The position numbers and the translations under genes are program-made. From the NCBI RefSeq assembly GCF_900964775.1, contig NC_041821.1:10365394-10429393 (forward strand): a DNA stretch of 64,000 bases, in the 5' to 3' direction. The stretch's first letter is position 1, and every line of letters begins with the position of its first letter. The notes under the pieces are model-generated. The model was given only the letters and a program-made list of their open reading frames with translations, was not told the DNA's origin and did no database searches. Below are positions 1 to 23,116 of this stretch, piece by piece. The stretch is from Scleropages formosus (lineage: Eukaryota; Chordata; Actinopteri; Osteoglossiformes; Osteoglossidae).

Positions 1-224
1 GAAGGACAGTCACCACTCATGCATAGCTAAACTACAGAAGATTAGTTTTAGCCAATTTGCATGCTACACAATGCTTTCCTTTGACTGTATGAAGGTGGTG
101 CTAATGACCATTTCATTGTTTCTCATCCTCCTCAGTACTGAGGGCCAGTGTAAGATCAGTGTAAATCAAACTTTCCAGAGTAGCGATCATCCCCAGTAAC
201 TCTGTGTGCTCTGGTGCTCCGCAG

Positions 225-1606
225 CTCCCGCTGACCTCCCTGTCCCAGGACAGCAAGCTGGTGTACGTGCAGCTGCTGTGGGACAACATCAACCTGCACC
301 AGGAGCCCAGTGAGCCGCTCTACCAGATGTGGCGGACTTTGTGTGAGTGTGTTGCCCAGTTTTGCGTTCAGGTGGTTAACTAACCACCCCTGGATCACAG
401 CTGTTCTCTAGAAGTCACAGTAACAGTTATGCAGGCACTATAATAATTTTTAATATAAATGTTAGCATTTTTCTGTAGTTACTCTTTACTCTCCTCAATT
501 ATTTTCCTTTTTCCTTGGTTTTTGGCCGTCAGTAGTATTAGAAAGCAAGCCATGGAGATCTGAGAACAAAGCAGCTGTTGGAGTCCACATATCAAAACGA
601 GGTACTTGCGGGTGCACTGTGATTGATGATCATGGGCTGTGTGTGTTACAGTGGGGAAGAAGGAACAGTTGGCCCCCACAGATTTCCAGGAAACCAGATC
701 TCTGCTCAACAGCATTGTGAGAAACATTCAGTCCAACGATGTGACGAAGCCCATTGAGCTCCTTCTCCAAGAAGTCAAGAAGCACCCAGAAGCGAAGCGC
801 CAGAGGTTAGGCGGATCCGGCTTGTCCTTGTCCACTCATCACCTGGTTCCTCATCCCTGAAACATGGCCAAAATAACGCAGTGCGTGTGCTTGTTCAACA
901 GGAGCATCTATAGAGAGATCTTGTTCCTTTCACTTGTGGCTCTGGGACGGGAGAACATTGATATTGGTGAGTGTAAAGCTGTGTTACATGTACTCTGTTC
1001 ATGTACAGTCTCAGTATACAGTTTGCCTGCTTTACAGCTTCAGTTTTGGTACTGAACCAAAGTTCCTGTGGGTGTAAGGTGTTTTTAGGGTTCTGCAGGT
1101 TCTCTCCCACATGTGCCATTTTATTGTGCTTATATTGCAGGATCACATTAATGATCAATGATCAGAAATATTTGCTGTATTTGTCAAATATTGAATTTGA
1201 ACCCAAATACAGTACTTATTTTTTCATATTAAGGCTCAAATGCACCTGAGAGTCTTCTGAAATTTAATTGCCAATTTTCTGCTGTGTTTAACACTGAGTT
1301 TGTTTAAAATCCTGATCAGAATATCAGTGAAGATAAGTGATTCGCTGATGAGCCAGAAAGGAAGATGTCTGTAGCTCAGTTGCCCCACCCCCTTTCCATT
1401 GACATTTTAGATGTGTGACGTTGGAGCGTAGCAAAATGCTGATAGCCGTGTCCCTGTGTGCTCCCACAGAGGCCTTTGACCGAGAGTACAAGAAGGCCTT
1501 TGACGGACTCGGCCCTGAGAACGTGAGGGCTCTGGGCACAATGGACAGGCCTCCCAGCATCGGGGTGCAATGGTGCCTGAAGTGTTTTGGAGCACCAGTC
1601 ATCTGA
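225..1606 (+). CDS. dennd4c: dennd4c, last four coding exons (5' part lies outside the window)
   Basis: C-terminal end of DENN domain-containing protein 4C, a guanine-nucleotide exchange factor for Rab10 family GTPases in vesicle traffic. Coding exons are 225-342, 652-805, 902-966 and 1470-1606, each with AG acceptors and GT donors in matching phase; the stop TGA is at 1604-1606. The joined peptide contains [19 protein letters not shown], then [14 protein letters not shown], then [20 protein letters not shown] and [13 protein letters not shown], and ends GAPVI. These are C-terminal DENND4 stretches; the DENN domains themselves lie upstream of the window. The call rests on the peptide and on the neighbour order dennd4c-rps6-acer2, which matches human 9p22. 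DENND4A or DENND4B is the alternative, but synteny argues against them. Positions 1-224 are intron. Confidence 0.85.
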
Positions 1607-2990
1607 AGACATCTCCTGAAGGACTGCACCCGGGCAGTAGCAGAATTTAGGCTTGTCCATTTCTTGCCTCCGATTTCACCCAAAGAATACTTTTTAATCG
1701 CACCACTGGGCTTTTCTTTGCCTGTGCCTCATTCACCTGCTCTGCCAGCCTTAATTTCTTACTACATCTTTATTTTTGTATAAAAGCTTAAAGCTGTGTA
1801 TGTTCTGTGCTGATGTAGTTTCTCTATTTCAGGTGTTTAGAATTATGTTAGTTTGTCATACTTGAAGGATGTCATCCTCCAGAAAGCAGCCTTTTAGTGA
1901 CATGTTCCATATGATGCTCTGAGTCCTATCCTGACGTTTCCAGTCCAAGTACCACAACTGTCTGCTGCTTCCTGTGCTGTTGTGGCTTTATGTTCAACAG
2001 AACATCTTAGATAAAACCTGTTACTACTTTTGTTTCCATTAACCACTTAGTCCTGCTTAGGTAATGTGCATATTAAATGTATATAATTAACATATGTATA
2101 CTTCTTAAGCCCCTGTACATATTAAGTTTTCATAAGGGTTGGCTTTAGGTTTTCCTTAATTTTGTACATACTCTCAAAGGACAATCTGAATCAAGGCTGT
2201 GTTAGACATGAGGGATTGTTACAGTTCCCTATGACTGTCTTTAAAAGCTACAGTATGCAGGCCCATGATGCAGTGGGACTGGGGAGGGTACAAGGGATAT
2301 TTCTATACTGCTTTGTATGTTCTGGTGTCTGTGCTGATGAGAGGGAAGAAGGTGCTGTTGACACATTCCAAACAGGAGAGCCTGTGGAGTGCAGAGTGAC
2401 TCCATGGACATGCAGGGAACACAGTCCAGTCTTTAACAATTCCATGTTGGCTGAGATGGAGACTGTCACAGGACCGCACGCAGCACAGGCTCTCCTGCTG
2501 AACACTCGACTCTTGGGAACGCTAAATGTGTGTTGAACAGAAGCCCTTGTGCTCAGCATTTGAAATTGGGGAAAACATTCCATATGTCACATTTGTCATA
2601 GGATTATTATGCTAGTTTAGTACTGAAAGATTTTAATATTGATCAAGTTTGAGGTGTTGGGATAAAGTTCAGGGATAATGTTTTATAGAAGGCACAATAT
2701 TCAATTAATGGAAAGCTTTTAGGCAAAGGCTTAAGTCTATGTCTGTGTTGGTTCTCTTCTATAACCAACTTCTTGAATTAACCCTGACTTGTCTTTTAGC
2801 AGGATAGTTCCTAAAGGTGGAAGGGTAGGCTGTGTTGCACATGTGAAATATTTAACCTGTCTAAATTTAATAGGGGATTGCTGTCGTCCATTAAAGTAAC
2901 ATTGTGCTTAATTTTAGACAGTAAAGCAACTCTGTGCTGTCACAAGGATAAGATTTGAGTGTCTGTGGAAAACATTAATAAAATGCATCC
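1607..2990 (+). other. dennd4c: dennd4c 3' UTR with poly(A) signal
   Basis: About 1.4 kb of AT-rich sequence without coding potential follows the dennd4c stop. A canonical AATAAA lies at 2977-2982. The next gene, rps6, is on the opposite strand and ends about 200 bp further on, so transcription converges here. The ORF at 2162-2536 has no recognisable protein features and is treated as UTR. Confidence 0.65.
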
Positions 2991-3176
2991 TCTGAGGTGA
3001 AGGGTCCTTGATTTAACCTTATTTAACTACAAAACTACCTTACTTGAATAAATATAAAACAAGACCTGGAATATTTTTCTGGTATTAAGTCTCCAAGAAA
3101 AAGCACCAATGCTGATTTTAGCAAACCTTTAATTGTGTTTTTACACGGAAACGGCCCTGCTGCTTTGATCCACACC

Positions 3177-6681
<3,505 letters not shown>

Positions 6682-6705
6682 CTTGAGAGACTACCACGGA
6701 ACAGG

Positions 6706-6790
6706 TCCGCCACCGGAAAGAGGCCGCACTTCCGCTCTGCCCGCTCACATCGATGCTCTGTGTTATCGCGATACTTTATATTCACGTGTG
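6706..6790 (-). promoter_or_regulatory. rps6: rps6 promoter with 5'TOP start
   Basis: On the minus strand an uninterrupted pyrimidine tract, CCTCTTTCC (6723-6715), lies about 35-40 nt before the ATG. It fits the 5' terminal oligopyrimidine motif that puts ribosomal-protein mRNAs under mTOR/LARP1 control. Just upstream are an ETS-like CGGAAGT, a TATCGCGATA palindrome and a TATAAAG-like element. The exact start site is inferred. Confidence 0.65.
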
Positions 6791-6879
6791 AAAATTTGGG
6801 ATTACGAGGACGACAGCACTGTATTTTTATTTATTTGAAAAAAAAAACTATTATGAACAGTTGTAATGAGCAATAAACA

Positions 6880-6930
6880 CACACACACATTTTCTGAACC
6901 GCTTGTCCCATACGGGGTCGCGGGGAACCG
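6880..6930 (-). mobile_element. SINE family 1, 5'-truncated copy
   Basis: Only the 3' end is present: CA repeat, then the complement of the GGACAAGCGGTT tail. It is flanked by a direct repeat, CAATAAACA (6871-6879 and 6932-6940), the target-site duplication. Upstream of rps6. Confidence 0.75.
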
Positions 6931-7284
6931 ACAATAAACAATTATACATAATTACATCAATGATAAATCGACATTGTCATTGCAAGGGTTTACTTTACAA
7001 TCAAATTCCAGACAGTTATACAGTTCACACAACGTAAATTATGTCTTAGCTTTTGTAAATTAAGCCCGTTACGATGATGATCTTTAATAAAATTAGCAGT
7101 CGACCGTTTTGTTTGTGGATATTTAATGTTTACCATAGACATGCACAGATTTATTTAAAAAAAAAAATTACGTTGACTTCTTTGCGCTTTAACACGAGAA
7201 AAATGTCTTCTGAATCTGTGAAATTCACTTTTACTTGCAGATAAAGCGGAAGTACATTTTCCATTTCAGACCATTTCCAATAAC

Positions 7285-7630
7285 TTGCCCTCAGCAGGGT
7301 CGCGGTGATCCGGAGCCTATCCCAAAATTAGTGCGCGAAGGGTCTTTACGAGGTAATCACACACAAAGGGCCATTCAGTGACACCAATCCACACGAATAT
7401 CCCTGTTTTATTCTGTCTCTTTTTCCTAATTTATAAAGACACACAATCCCAGTTCTAAGTGGCACCTGCATATATAACAATAGCTCCCATTGTTACAGTC
7501 GCCACCCAACACAGGGGAAACATGCGCCCTGCAGTCAGAGTGGAGAGGGGATCGAACCCACGTCCTCTTGCAGCGCTCAGGCACGAGGAATTAGCAGTAC
7601 CGTTCGCTGCGCCGCGCGCTTCTTGTCACG
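7285..7630 (-). repeat. composite tRNA-SINE-like repeat, antisense
   Basis: The right end carries the complement of a B box (GGTTCGATCCCC-like, near 7555). The left end has the complement of a GATAGGCTCCGG tail common to old fish SINE/L2 repeats. Diverged; borders approximate. Confidence 0.45.
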
Positions 7631-7689
7631 AGAGCAACACAATAGACGTGTCGTGGTTTCTTTTCTATATCAATTCGCAACCAGTTAAC

Positions 7690-7972
7690 ACTGAGTTGAA
7701 TTGAATTGAACTGAATTGAATACTTTATTGTTATTGTACTACTGTGCAATACAACGAAATTATATTCAATATTGGTACTCCCTGAGTTCTTTAGACAACA
7801 GTGAAAAGCACACACAAATAAGTTTAAAAATAAGAAAAACTAAACCGTTTAAACAGTTAGTATAGTAAATAGATAAATCGAAAATAGAGTATAATACAAT
7901 ATACAATAAAAATCCGGCACTAGTGTTCAGCTGTTTCATAGCTCTGGGGGAAAAAGCAGTTTTTCATCCTTT

Positions 7973-8012
<40 letters not shown>

Positions 8013-8130
8013 GTCCTGTATCGCCTTGTTGCAGACGGGAGCAGTTCAAAGAGGTGGAGTGCAGGGTGAGTGCGTGAGTCCCTCGTAATTTTGGAGGCTC
8101 TGCTCCACAATTTGCATTGCACAATATAGC
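7690..8130. repeat. unclassified interspersed repeat with (TG)n
   Basis: Starts with GAATTGAATTGAA-type short repeats and a TTTATTGTTATTGTACTACTGTGCAA block of a kind widespread in teleost repeats. It includes a (TG)n tract near 7976-8008. No coding capacity or terminal repeats were recognised. Confidence 0.35.
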
Positions 8131-8286
8131 AAATATTGGTCATTTTTGTTATCTTGTTTCTGCCTGGTGATTTTAGAAAGTTAATATGCCATATGGGCAT
8201 GATAACAAATGTTGTACTCTTTCACCGCGGAGCTCCGCTACTGATTCGGTCCTGTTTCTGACAGTATGGAAGAAGCACGCATGCGC

Positions 8287-8479
8287 ACTGAACGGCTTGT
8301 CCTATTCGGGGTCGCCGCAGGGAGCCGAAGCATAACCCGGCAACAGAGGGCGTAAGACTGGAGGGGACACACCCAGGACGGGACACCAGCCCGTCACAAG
8401 GCACCCCAAGCGGGACTCGAACTCCAAACCCACCGGAGAGCAGGACCCGGGCCAATCCACTGCCCCACCGCGCCCCGGG
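8287..8479 (-). mobile_element. SINE family 1, near full length
   Basis: Antisense copy with the tail complement at 8289-8300, the body complement (ACACACCCAGGACGGGACACC) and the B-box complement GGGACTCGAACTCC. It is flanked by GGAAGAAG-like direct repeats. Confidence 0.85.
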
Positions 8480-8758
8480 AAGAAGAAGAAGAAAAAGAAA
8501 AAAAAAAGCAAAAAGCAGGTGCGGGTAAAAGGAGCAAAACCAACGAAGCGTTCCTTAAAACAAACAACAAAGACACTATATTAAATCATGGCCCAGACTC
8601 GATTTACTTATAGGTGGATTTTGTTTTCAGTTCACTTAATTTGCATGTCACATTTTAACCAAGTGACCAATTATAATAAGACATGTAACGTTTTTTTAAA
8701 CAATCCACATAAGGTATTTGAGCAGCACCACAATGCCACCTGCTGCCCAAGACATTTT

Positions 8759-8831
8759 TGCCGAAACCCGGGATTGAACCAGGGACCTTTAGATCTTCAG
8801 TCTAACGCTCTCCCAACTGAGCTATTTCGGC
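8759..8831 (-). tRNA. trnF-GAA: tRNA-Phe (anticodon GAA)
   Basis: Minus-strand 73-mer folding into a complete cloverleaf. Acceptor GCCGAAA/TTTCGGC with discriminator A, D stem GCTC/GAGC, anticodon stem TTAGA/TCTAA around CTGAAGA (anticodon GAA), T arm CCTGG-TTCAATC-CCGGG. By memory it differs from the vertebrate nuclear tRNA-Phe at one T-loop position (A for G). No intron and no encoded CCA, as expected for a nuclear gene. No T4 terminator is seen close behind the 3' end on the transcribed strand, so transcription may read further than usual or the gene may be weak. Confidence 0.93.
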
Positions 8832-9899
8832 ACAGCGCCACTCCTTCCATCTGTGAATTTGAGTTTCATTCAAATGTTGTCGCTTTGAATGAATCATGTG
8901 AAGTACGTTTCTAGTTTTACCATAATATTGTGCGAATTAAAATATAACAAAAATATTTCGCCTCTACAAGTGTTGACTGACTGACGTTGTTCGTGTGCAA
9001 CGTGCCGCTCGGATTTGTTTATCGTCGTTTGGTCGCCATGGTAACAAGACGCCTCTTCTGTCCAGCGCTGTTAGAATAATCAACACACAAGCTGTAAAGA
9101 CTGGAAGTGATTTGAGTAAATCCGGTCATAGGCATCATACTGTTTTTTTTTGGTGCGTTTTGTGTTGTGAACATATATAAATGGTGCAATTTCATAAGTA
9201 TATTTCTATTCATCTATTGCTGTAGTGGTAAAAAATCATCATTGAACGCATAGTAGAAATAAAGTCATTCAAAAACTCACAAAGGTATACACGTGGAAGC
9301 TGTTAATCACGTTAAACATTACTGAGACCATATTGATTAGGAATTCCAAAATTCCTTACATGATAAATGTAACAGTAGGTGAGATAGTACATAGTTGGGA
9401 AGCTCTTTGGTGAACGTTTCAGTATAATACAAACAAACAGCCTCGCAGCGCTCAAATATTTAAGTGCAGAGGGCACGAAAGACATGATGAAAGAAATAAG
9501 ATTACTAAGGCCAACTACTGATGTTAGTAACAAGTCATATCTGCAGAAGGGCGGTAGGGCGAGAAGTACGACACTCCGCTCAGGAGCAAAGAACATCTTG
9601 CGGAGAACCAGCTGTTGCTCCTCCTAGGCACGAAAAGAAAAAGAAACGCCCTGCGTTTAAAATCTTCACATCCTGAAATCGGTGCATCTTTGAGATACAC
9701 TAAAATAAAAATTAATAAGGACTGTGAGGAGCACTTGGTTGTACAGTAACTGGAGACACTAAGTTTAATACTAAATAAATGTTAAAATATTTAATATTAT
9801 TACGTTCAATGGTACTCCATTAAAATTTCCGAAAGTGGTCACAATCGTTTTGGTTTTCCTTTAGTACATATCGCATGTAATGTCAATCTTTTTGGTTTT
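8832..9899. other. intergenic, no gene recognised
   Basis: AT-rich spacer between tRNA-Phe and the acer2 promoter. No splice-supported coding exon, repeat family or RNA was recognised on either strand. Confidence 0.5.
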
Positions 9900-10257
9900 G
9901 ATCGCGGCGCCAAACGTTTGTCCCGCCTTAACTGGACACCCGGCCGGCCGCGCGCACTCGAGTAACAAGTTGCAGGCGATGCGCAGTGCGCATGCGCGCT
10001 CGCCGTTCCCCGCTCCACATTGTTGCGCGCAGTTGCTGGACACGCGCTGATCCCCGAGATCCCGGGAGACGGAGGAGGAGATCAGACGGATCTGACACAT
10101 CACACATGAGGGGGAAAAGCCAGCACTGCGCGTCGGGACGGCTTCGGACCTCTCGCCGCAGCGATCGCAGCCCTGCCTGATCCTGGCTGGCTGTGTCTCC
10201 GCTCCGGAGCCGGGGCAAATAACTGTATATATCTTTTAGAGCACAAGTGGGAGAATC
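9900..10257 (+). promoter_or_regulatory. acer2: acer2 CpG-rich promoter and 5' UTR
   Basis: CpG-dense and TATA-less. A perfect NRF1 palindrome TGCGCATGCGC lies at 9987-9997, and an E2F-like GGCGCCAAA at 9906-9914 with TCCCGCC just after. An upstream reading frame from 9986 to 10180 overlaps this region; whether it is in the mRNA depends on the unmapped start site. Confidence 0.6.
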
Positions 10258-18348
<8,091 letters not shown>

Positions 18349-18390
18349 CATTCCCACCACGTGAAGAATCGCACAAAATGTTCGGCTATG

Positions 18391-18422
<32 letters not shown>

Positions 18423-19260
18423 ACTGACGAGTTTTTCTTGGTGCTGTGTCTTTGTCCAAATATATTTATCAGACATGGACAACTACGTCATGACTGACTG
18501 GTTGCTGGCAAATAATCTTAATGAGGGATACACTGAGCAAATATGCCCATTTGGACAGCTCAGTGTTCACTGAGGAAATACAGGTTATGCACCTTTTTTT
18601 CATGGTATAAAAAAAATCACAAATCAATGTTTTGAACATGAAAATGTACATTTAGTGTTTTTTCACTGTGATTAAGCGTCTGTTACCGTGTCTCCAGTTT
18701 GGTTTTTATCATTCAGGTCATTTCCATTGTTTTTTCTGGGCCTTTTTACCAGTGCTTTACTATGTTTGAAAGGGAAATATATAATGTAATGTGCATTTTT
18801 TGTTTTCTTCATATAAGCTATGCATTTTTGGAGACATCTTTGTGTGTATGATAGCAGTTGCTTGGTGATCAAAGTTCTGTTCCCACCTCTCATTTTTTAA
18901 ATGCATCTTTGTAAGATGAATGGAATTTAAAGATGCTAATATTTTCAGTCATTTCCACTGTACACCATTAGAAATTGTTTTTAAATACATGGCTTTTTAA
19001 TACCTCAAATGCTAGTTACTGTTGTGCTTTTTTTGTCAGGTAACCCACTGTTAAGTATATTCCTGTATCTCTCTCTAGGTAAAGTGATAGACCAAAAAGT
19101 GGAACGGTGGTCCAGCTCACATTGCAGAGCCAATAAATCCCTGTGCATCATCCTGTTTCACATATTGCACAAAACTCATATTTGCTAGTTTTAATTGGAA
19201 CAAATCTGCAACACATGTTTACAGTGGCTTCTACAATAAAGCACAAATTACATTGTGGAA
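18349..19260 (+). other. acer2: acer2 3' UTR
   Basis: Non-coding AT-rich sequence after the acer2 stop, with an A-run at 18391-18418 and AATAAA signals at about 19133 and at 19235-19240. The second is the likelier main site. Confidence 0.6.
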
Positions 19261-20063
19261 GGTGACTTATGCATATTTACAATACAATTTTTTTTAAAAA
19301 AAGCTTAATATGTCTCACCCTGAGGGACTGAAGGACCCAACTTAATTAAAAATGCATATAAAGTTCAGCAGTTCTAAGGGTCTATGTCAGAGCCCACCAC
19401 TGGAATTTCCTGTTATGTTTTGACAATCACACAAACACACTGAACTCTGCCATTTTAGTCTTTTTGTTGCTATAGAGTTCAGGAAGTTGTGAACACTGGG
19501 CCTCTGAAGTACTCGGCAAAATTCCAGCAACTTCAAGAAAAGGACAAAAACGTTTTAAGCAAGTCCCTCAACCTCAGTTTCTGGTAAACTATTTTTAAAA
19601 ATAAAGGCCCTTTAATACTAACAGGGAAGACACCTGCAGCTTTCAGTTTTCTATACATAGCTTCATTTCACCAAATACTACAGATGTGGCAAAATTGTTT
19701 GCCTGCTACCGTACCTACTTAGAACAGTGAACACTATCAGCATGGAGATCTGGCTTGGGGGGGGGGGGTCAAATTAGCAAAGTCATGATGCTCTTCACCT
19801 CCACTGCACTTTGCTGGGATCAAACTGCCATCATCTGGAGCACAGGACCCAGGTTGCTGAATGCAGGCATGGGCAGCCAATGCTTGAAACAGATTCATGT
19901 GATTGGATTCTTGGTAGTTCATAAAGCTCAAAGAAACTAAGATTAACAAAATGTTTATTTCAAGAACAGCAATACATGAAACAGTTCAGACTGGGCACAA
20001 CTAAATGTACAGAACAGTAATACATCACACTGGACAGGCAACATCATGCTAAAGTAAATGCAT

Positions 20064-21286
20064 TTACAGCAGCTGCACTCTTTCCCACACCATGGCTCTG
20101 TGTTCTGGCAAGAGGCAGGGACTGATGATTTCACTGACAGCATCCACCCTCCTCTTAAACCTTGCTCGGTCTCTTGCCATCTCCTGCCAGCAGGAACCAT
20201 CACGCGCTGCACGGCTAGCGAAGCTCCATGTCACCAGGGGGTGCACTTTCACAACATTGCTGAACCGCACCTGTGATAACAGCAGAGAAATTAAGTGTCT
20301 CAAATCATCTCAGCACAGAAAACACTATAATTACTGCGATCCCATGCCCATGTTACCTTCCTGCTCGACACCACTGCCTTATCCTCTGGAGAAGGCAGCT
20401 CTTTGTCACAAACATCTTCCCTCCTTCCACTCATCTGAAGAGGCCTCTGTGTGCAGCTCTCCATCTTGACATGTCTGTCATTCACAGCTGAAACGGGGGA
20501 GCACTTGAAAGGATTGTATGGATCATTGTTGCACATGAAGGACTCCCAGAGCTCCGAGTTTCTTTCCAAGTCTTCATCCGAGTCATCGTCATCCCAGCTT
20601 GAATCACTGTCCCATTCCACTTCCCCTTTAGAAGAGGCAGTGGTGGGACTGGGTACAGAGCTTATTTCAAGGCAGGGGAGAGGAAAACCATGAAGAACTT
20701 TCAAGGGGACCTCAGTGCAGAACTCCTCCTCAGTAGTGTCCCACTCTAGCCAATCAACTAGGGCGCACACCAGCTCCTCTGTTACAGTCTCCCCTAAATT
20801 GTCACCTTCCATGATCTTATCTGAGGCAGCCACAGAATCCTCTTCGTTCACCATCTTCTCATCTGGGACACATTCAGCCTCTTCATCTTGCGGTACCCCC
20901 GGGGTCCACACCACACCCTGTAATGTGGACCCCTCGTCTTCCCTGCAGCTCTCCATAGATTTGTACGGGACCACGCAGGCATCCGTCATTCTGTGGGACA
21001 GGAGCCCTACGTGACAGAGCGCCTTTACAGCAGCTGTGCAGCGGTTCAGGACCCTGAACAGTGCTGCCCGTAGGTGCCGAAAGGCCTTTCGGAACACCTG
21101 CAGCATTCTTCTTCGATCCAGCGAGTCCACTTCCAGCCTTTTCCTACGAGGATGTAGCTTTGGCTCCGTTAGGGCAGGAAGGCCTAGGAACGCCACAGGC
21201 TCCTCAGTCACGACCCCCAGATTGTCACCCATCATAGACAAGGTGTCGGATGCTGGATCTCGGGAACAGGCGGCACGCGGGGCCAT
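20064..21286 (-). CDS. ppp1r15a: PPP1R15A/GADD34-like eIF2alpha phosphatase regulatory subunit, copy 1
   Basis: Targets protein phosphatase 1 to phospho-eIF2alpha and so ends the integrated stress response. Coding exons 21286-20357 and 20270-20064 (86-bp intron) give 378 aa. The acceptor before the coding exon is at 21294/21295, joining a non-coding first exon that ends at 21637. N-terminal region: a basic amphipathic stretch (RRRMLQVFRKAFRHLRAALF) like the membrane-binding helix of GADD34. Middle: acidic, with DWLEWDT, DSDSSWDDDD and WESFMCNNDPYNPFKC, the family's Trp-rich NPF block. Exon 1 ends SSRK and exon 2 starts VRFSNVVKVHPL, so the PP1-binding KVRF motif forms at the splice junction. 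Then comes ARDRARFKRR, the actin/eIF2alpha-contacting C-terminal segment, ending ERVQLL. The C-terminus resembles human GADD34 more than CReP. A poly(A) signal AATAAA lies on the minus strand at 19959-19954. A second copy follows upstream. Confidence 0.92.
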
Positions 21287-21636
21287 TTCAGTCACTGCAA
21301 CACAAAGACAATTATCACAAGTTGGAAACAAAAACACTGGAATACAATGACAAATCAAGACTGAACTATATTTGTGAACTAGCTCTAATCCCTTGATTTT
21401 GGATTGATGTTATTGTACTGTAACTACACCCTAACCCTTGCTTAATTCAATTAATTAAGCCATTCTGAGAAGTGAAACTGAAGGCTGGTTTCCAGCTGAG
21501 CCCGAGAGATAGTCACCTAAACGTTATACGTCGTTCAATAATCAGTCTGATAATCTGAGTGAGTAAATTAAAGCAGTTAGGCGCGCTGAAAGACACGTAA
21601 AGGTGTCGGGTATCACCACACGTTTCTCAATCCTAC

Positions 21637-22030
21637 CTTTTTTTTGTTCCGGTCCGGATCTCAGCCAGTCGCCTGGAAGTCGCTCCACCGTAGATTAGGC
21701 AATCTGCGGTTAATTTTCCTCTCAACAGCAGCCAGCTCACTTAGGTAAACGACCGTGTTCAACGATTCAAAGGACCAGCCCATTTTTTTAAGCGTGAAAA
21801 TAAGAATCACACGTGGAACACAAAACACTTCACGTTACTCTGTCTTCAATTGTGAACATAAAATGGCGCTGGGTGCTGTGCGTTCTCTTTATATAGATGA
21901 TATCGAATTGCGTCACACAAAAAAATAGGCGGGACTTCAAGAAAACTGACCAATAAGATTTTCGGTTTCGAGGTGTTTCTCCATCGTCATTTACGGGGTG
22001 TACGTGCCGCACGTCACTGTTTTGAGTCAC
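21637..22030 (-). promoter_or_regulatory. ppp1r15a: ppp1r15a copy 1 promoter and non-coding first exon
   Basis: Reading the minus strand: TATATAAAG (21895-21888), an upstream GTGACGCAAT CRE/ATF-like site (near 21917-21910), GC box (AGTCCCGCC), ATTGG (reverse CCAAT, 21954-21950), then AGTGACGTGCGGCAC. The first exon runs to a donor AAG|GTAGG at 21637. Each element recurs in the same order before copy 2. Confidence 0.7.
21661..21783 (-). CDS. conserved uORF of ppp1r15a copy 1 (40 aa)
   Basis: Wholly inside the non-coding first exon. The peptide starts MGWSFESLNTVVYLSE, contains AVERKINRR and ends DFQATG before TGA. Copy 2 encodes a clearly related peptide at the same place (MGWFFGSMNTAVF, AVERKNNRR, DLFQATG), so the reading frame itself has been kept. 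uORFs are known to control GADD34 and CReP translation under eIF2alpha phosphorylation. An even earlier 9-codon uORF (MFTIEDRVT) precedes it. Confidence 0.75.
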   Translation of the reverse strand: MGWSFESLNTVVYLSELAAVERKINRRLPNLRWSDFQATG

Positions 22031-22214
22031 GGGAACTTCTACACGTGACGACGTTCTGTTTTTGTTTGAAAATGTGGTTACAGAAATATATTTCAAATTG
22101 TGAAATGAATATTGTAATTAATATAAAAATTAGACATCATACGTTAATACAAAACATAAATAATTACTTAGTACATAGTTCATTTCACTTTATATTGATT
22201 AACTGACACAATCA

Positions 22215-22300
22215 ATTTACATTTACTAACATTTTCATTTATCAGACGCTTTTTTTATGTGTCCAAAGCGACGTAGATCTCATTTTTATAAAGATCATTC
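22215..22300 (-). repeat. SINE family 2 tail fragment
   Basis: Antisense remnant with TTTATCAGACGC, TCCAAAGCGACGTAGATCTC, the complement of the GGAGAAAAGCGTCTGCTAAATG tail. Diverged. Confidence 0.5.
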
Positions 22301-23110
22301 ATTCTCTTTAGTTTTTTAAATGTTTTCCATTAAGTAAATAAAATTCTAAAAATGAATTACATCATAGTAACATGATGTATTTAAAAAATATGTTGCACAT
22401 CTTTGGCAAAAGTATAGAGCAATATGATACTAGATTACAATATTATATTAAATTTTACATATATTATAACATAAAGGCGAGTTTAAGACAAGAAAAGTGC
22501 CGGTTCTGAGGTTTACCACAACAAGTATACTCCAGTTAGTACCAGTTTTGAAGATTCTGGATGAGGCTCTATAAACTAAGGGGTTGAGATGATGGCTCAT
22601 AAGGCCACTGTAATAACTGATTTGTAGTAATTCCTCTTCCATCCAATGAGAAATGATTCATCCCTCAAGAATATGCTCTAAAGTATATAAATAGGGTCCT
22701 TCTTAGCGAGCATGACCTGTCACATAAAACATAGATTCTTTGTCAAGACACGATATATAATAGCTGATGTGCGGAAATGTCCCTGCCTGCAAAAAAGGAA
22801 AATAAGAATGTAAATTCCATAGGATGTCGGAGGATTACAGTACAACACCATCTTCTTGCTGCCAGTGTGAGTTAACATGACTATTTGTGTCGGTCCCGTT
22901 TGCTTTAGGGCTCATTTGCACTTTTCATTTGTACTTTCTGATGTACAGGGAATGTCCATGAAGGATTTTTCCACTTTTTTCTCCCACTGTGGCTATTTTT
23001 GTGTGCTTGATGAAAGCAGCGTGCAGTACTTTCTAAAAATGTTCTTACTTTTTAAAATTATCTGACTGTGAAGTAGCAAACTATCACTTGCTTTCACACT
23101 TACACTCGTC
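22301..23110. other. intergenic between the ppp1r15a copies, no gene recognised
   Basis: AT-rich sequence with no splice-supported exon and no recognised repeat. Confidence 0.5.
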
Positions 23111-23116
23111 TGAATA

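Noticed and set aside
20451-21350. Ser-rich plus-strand frames opposite ppp1r15a copy 1 (and the 268-codon frame at 26840-27646 opposite copy 2)
   Set aside because: They are the antisense reading of the acidic coding exons; the Ser runs mirror Asp/Glu codons.
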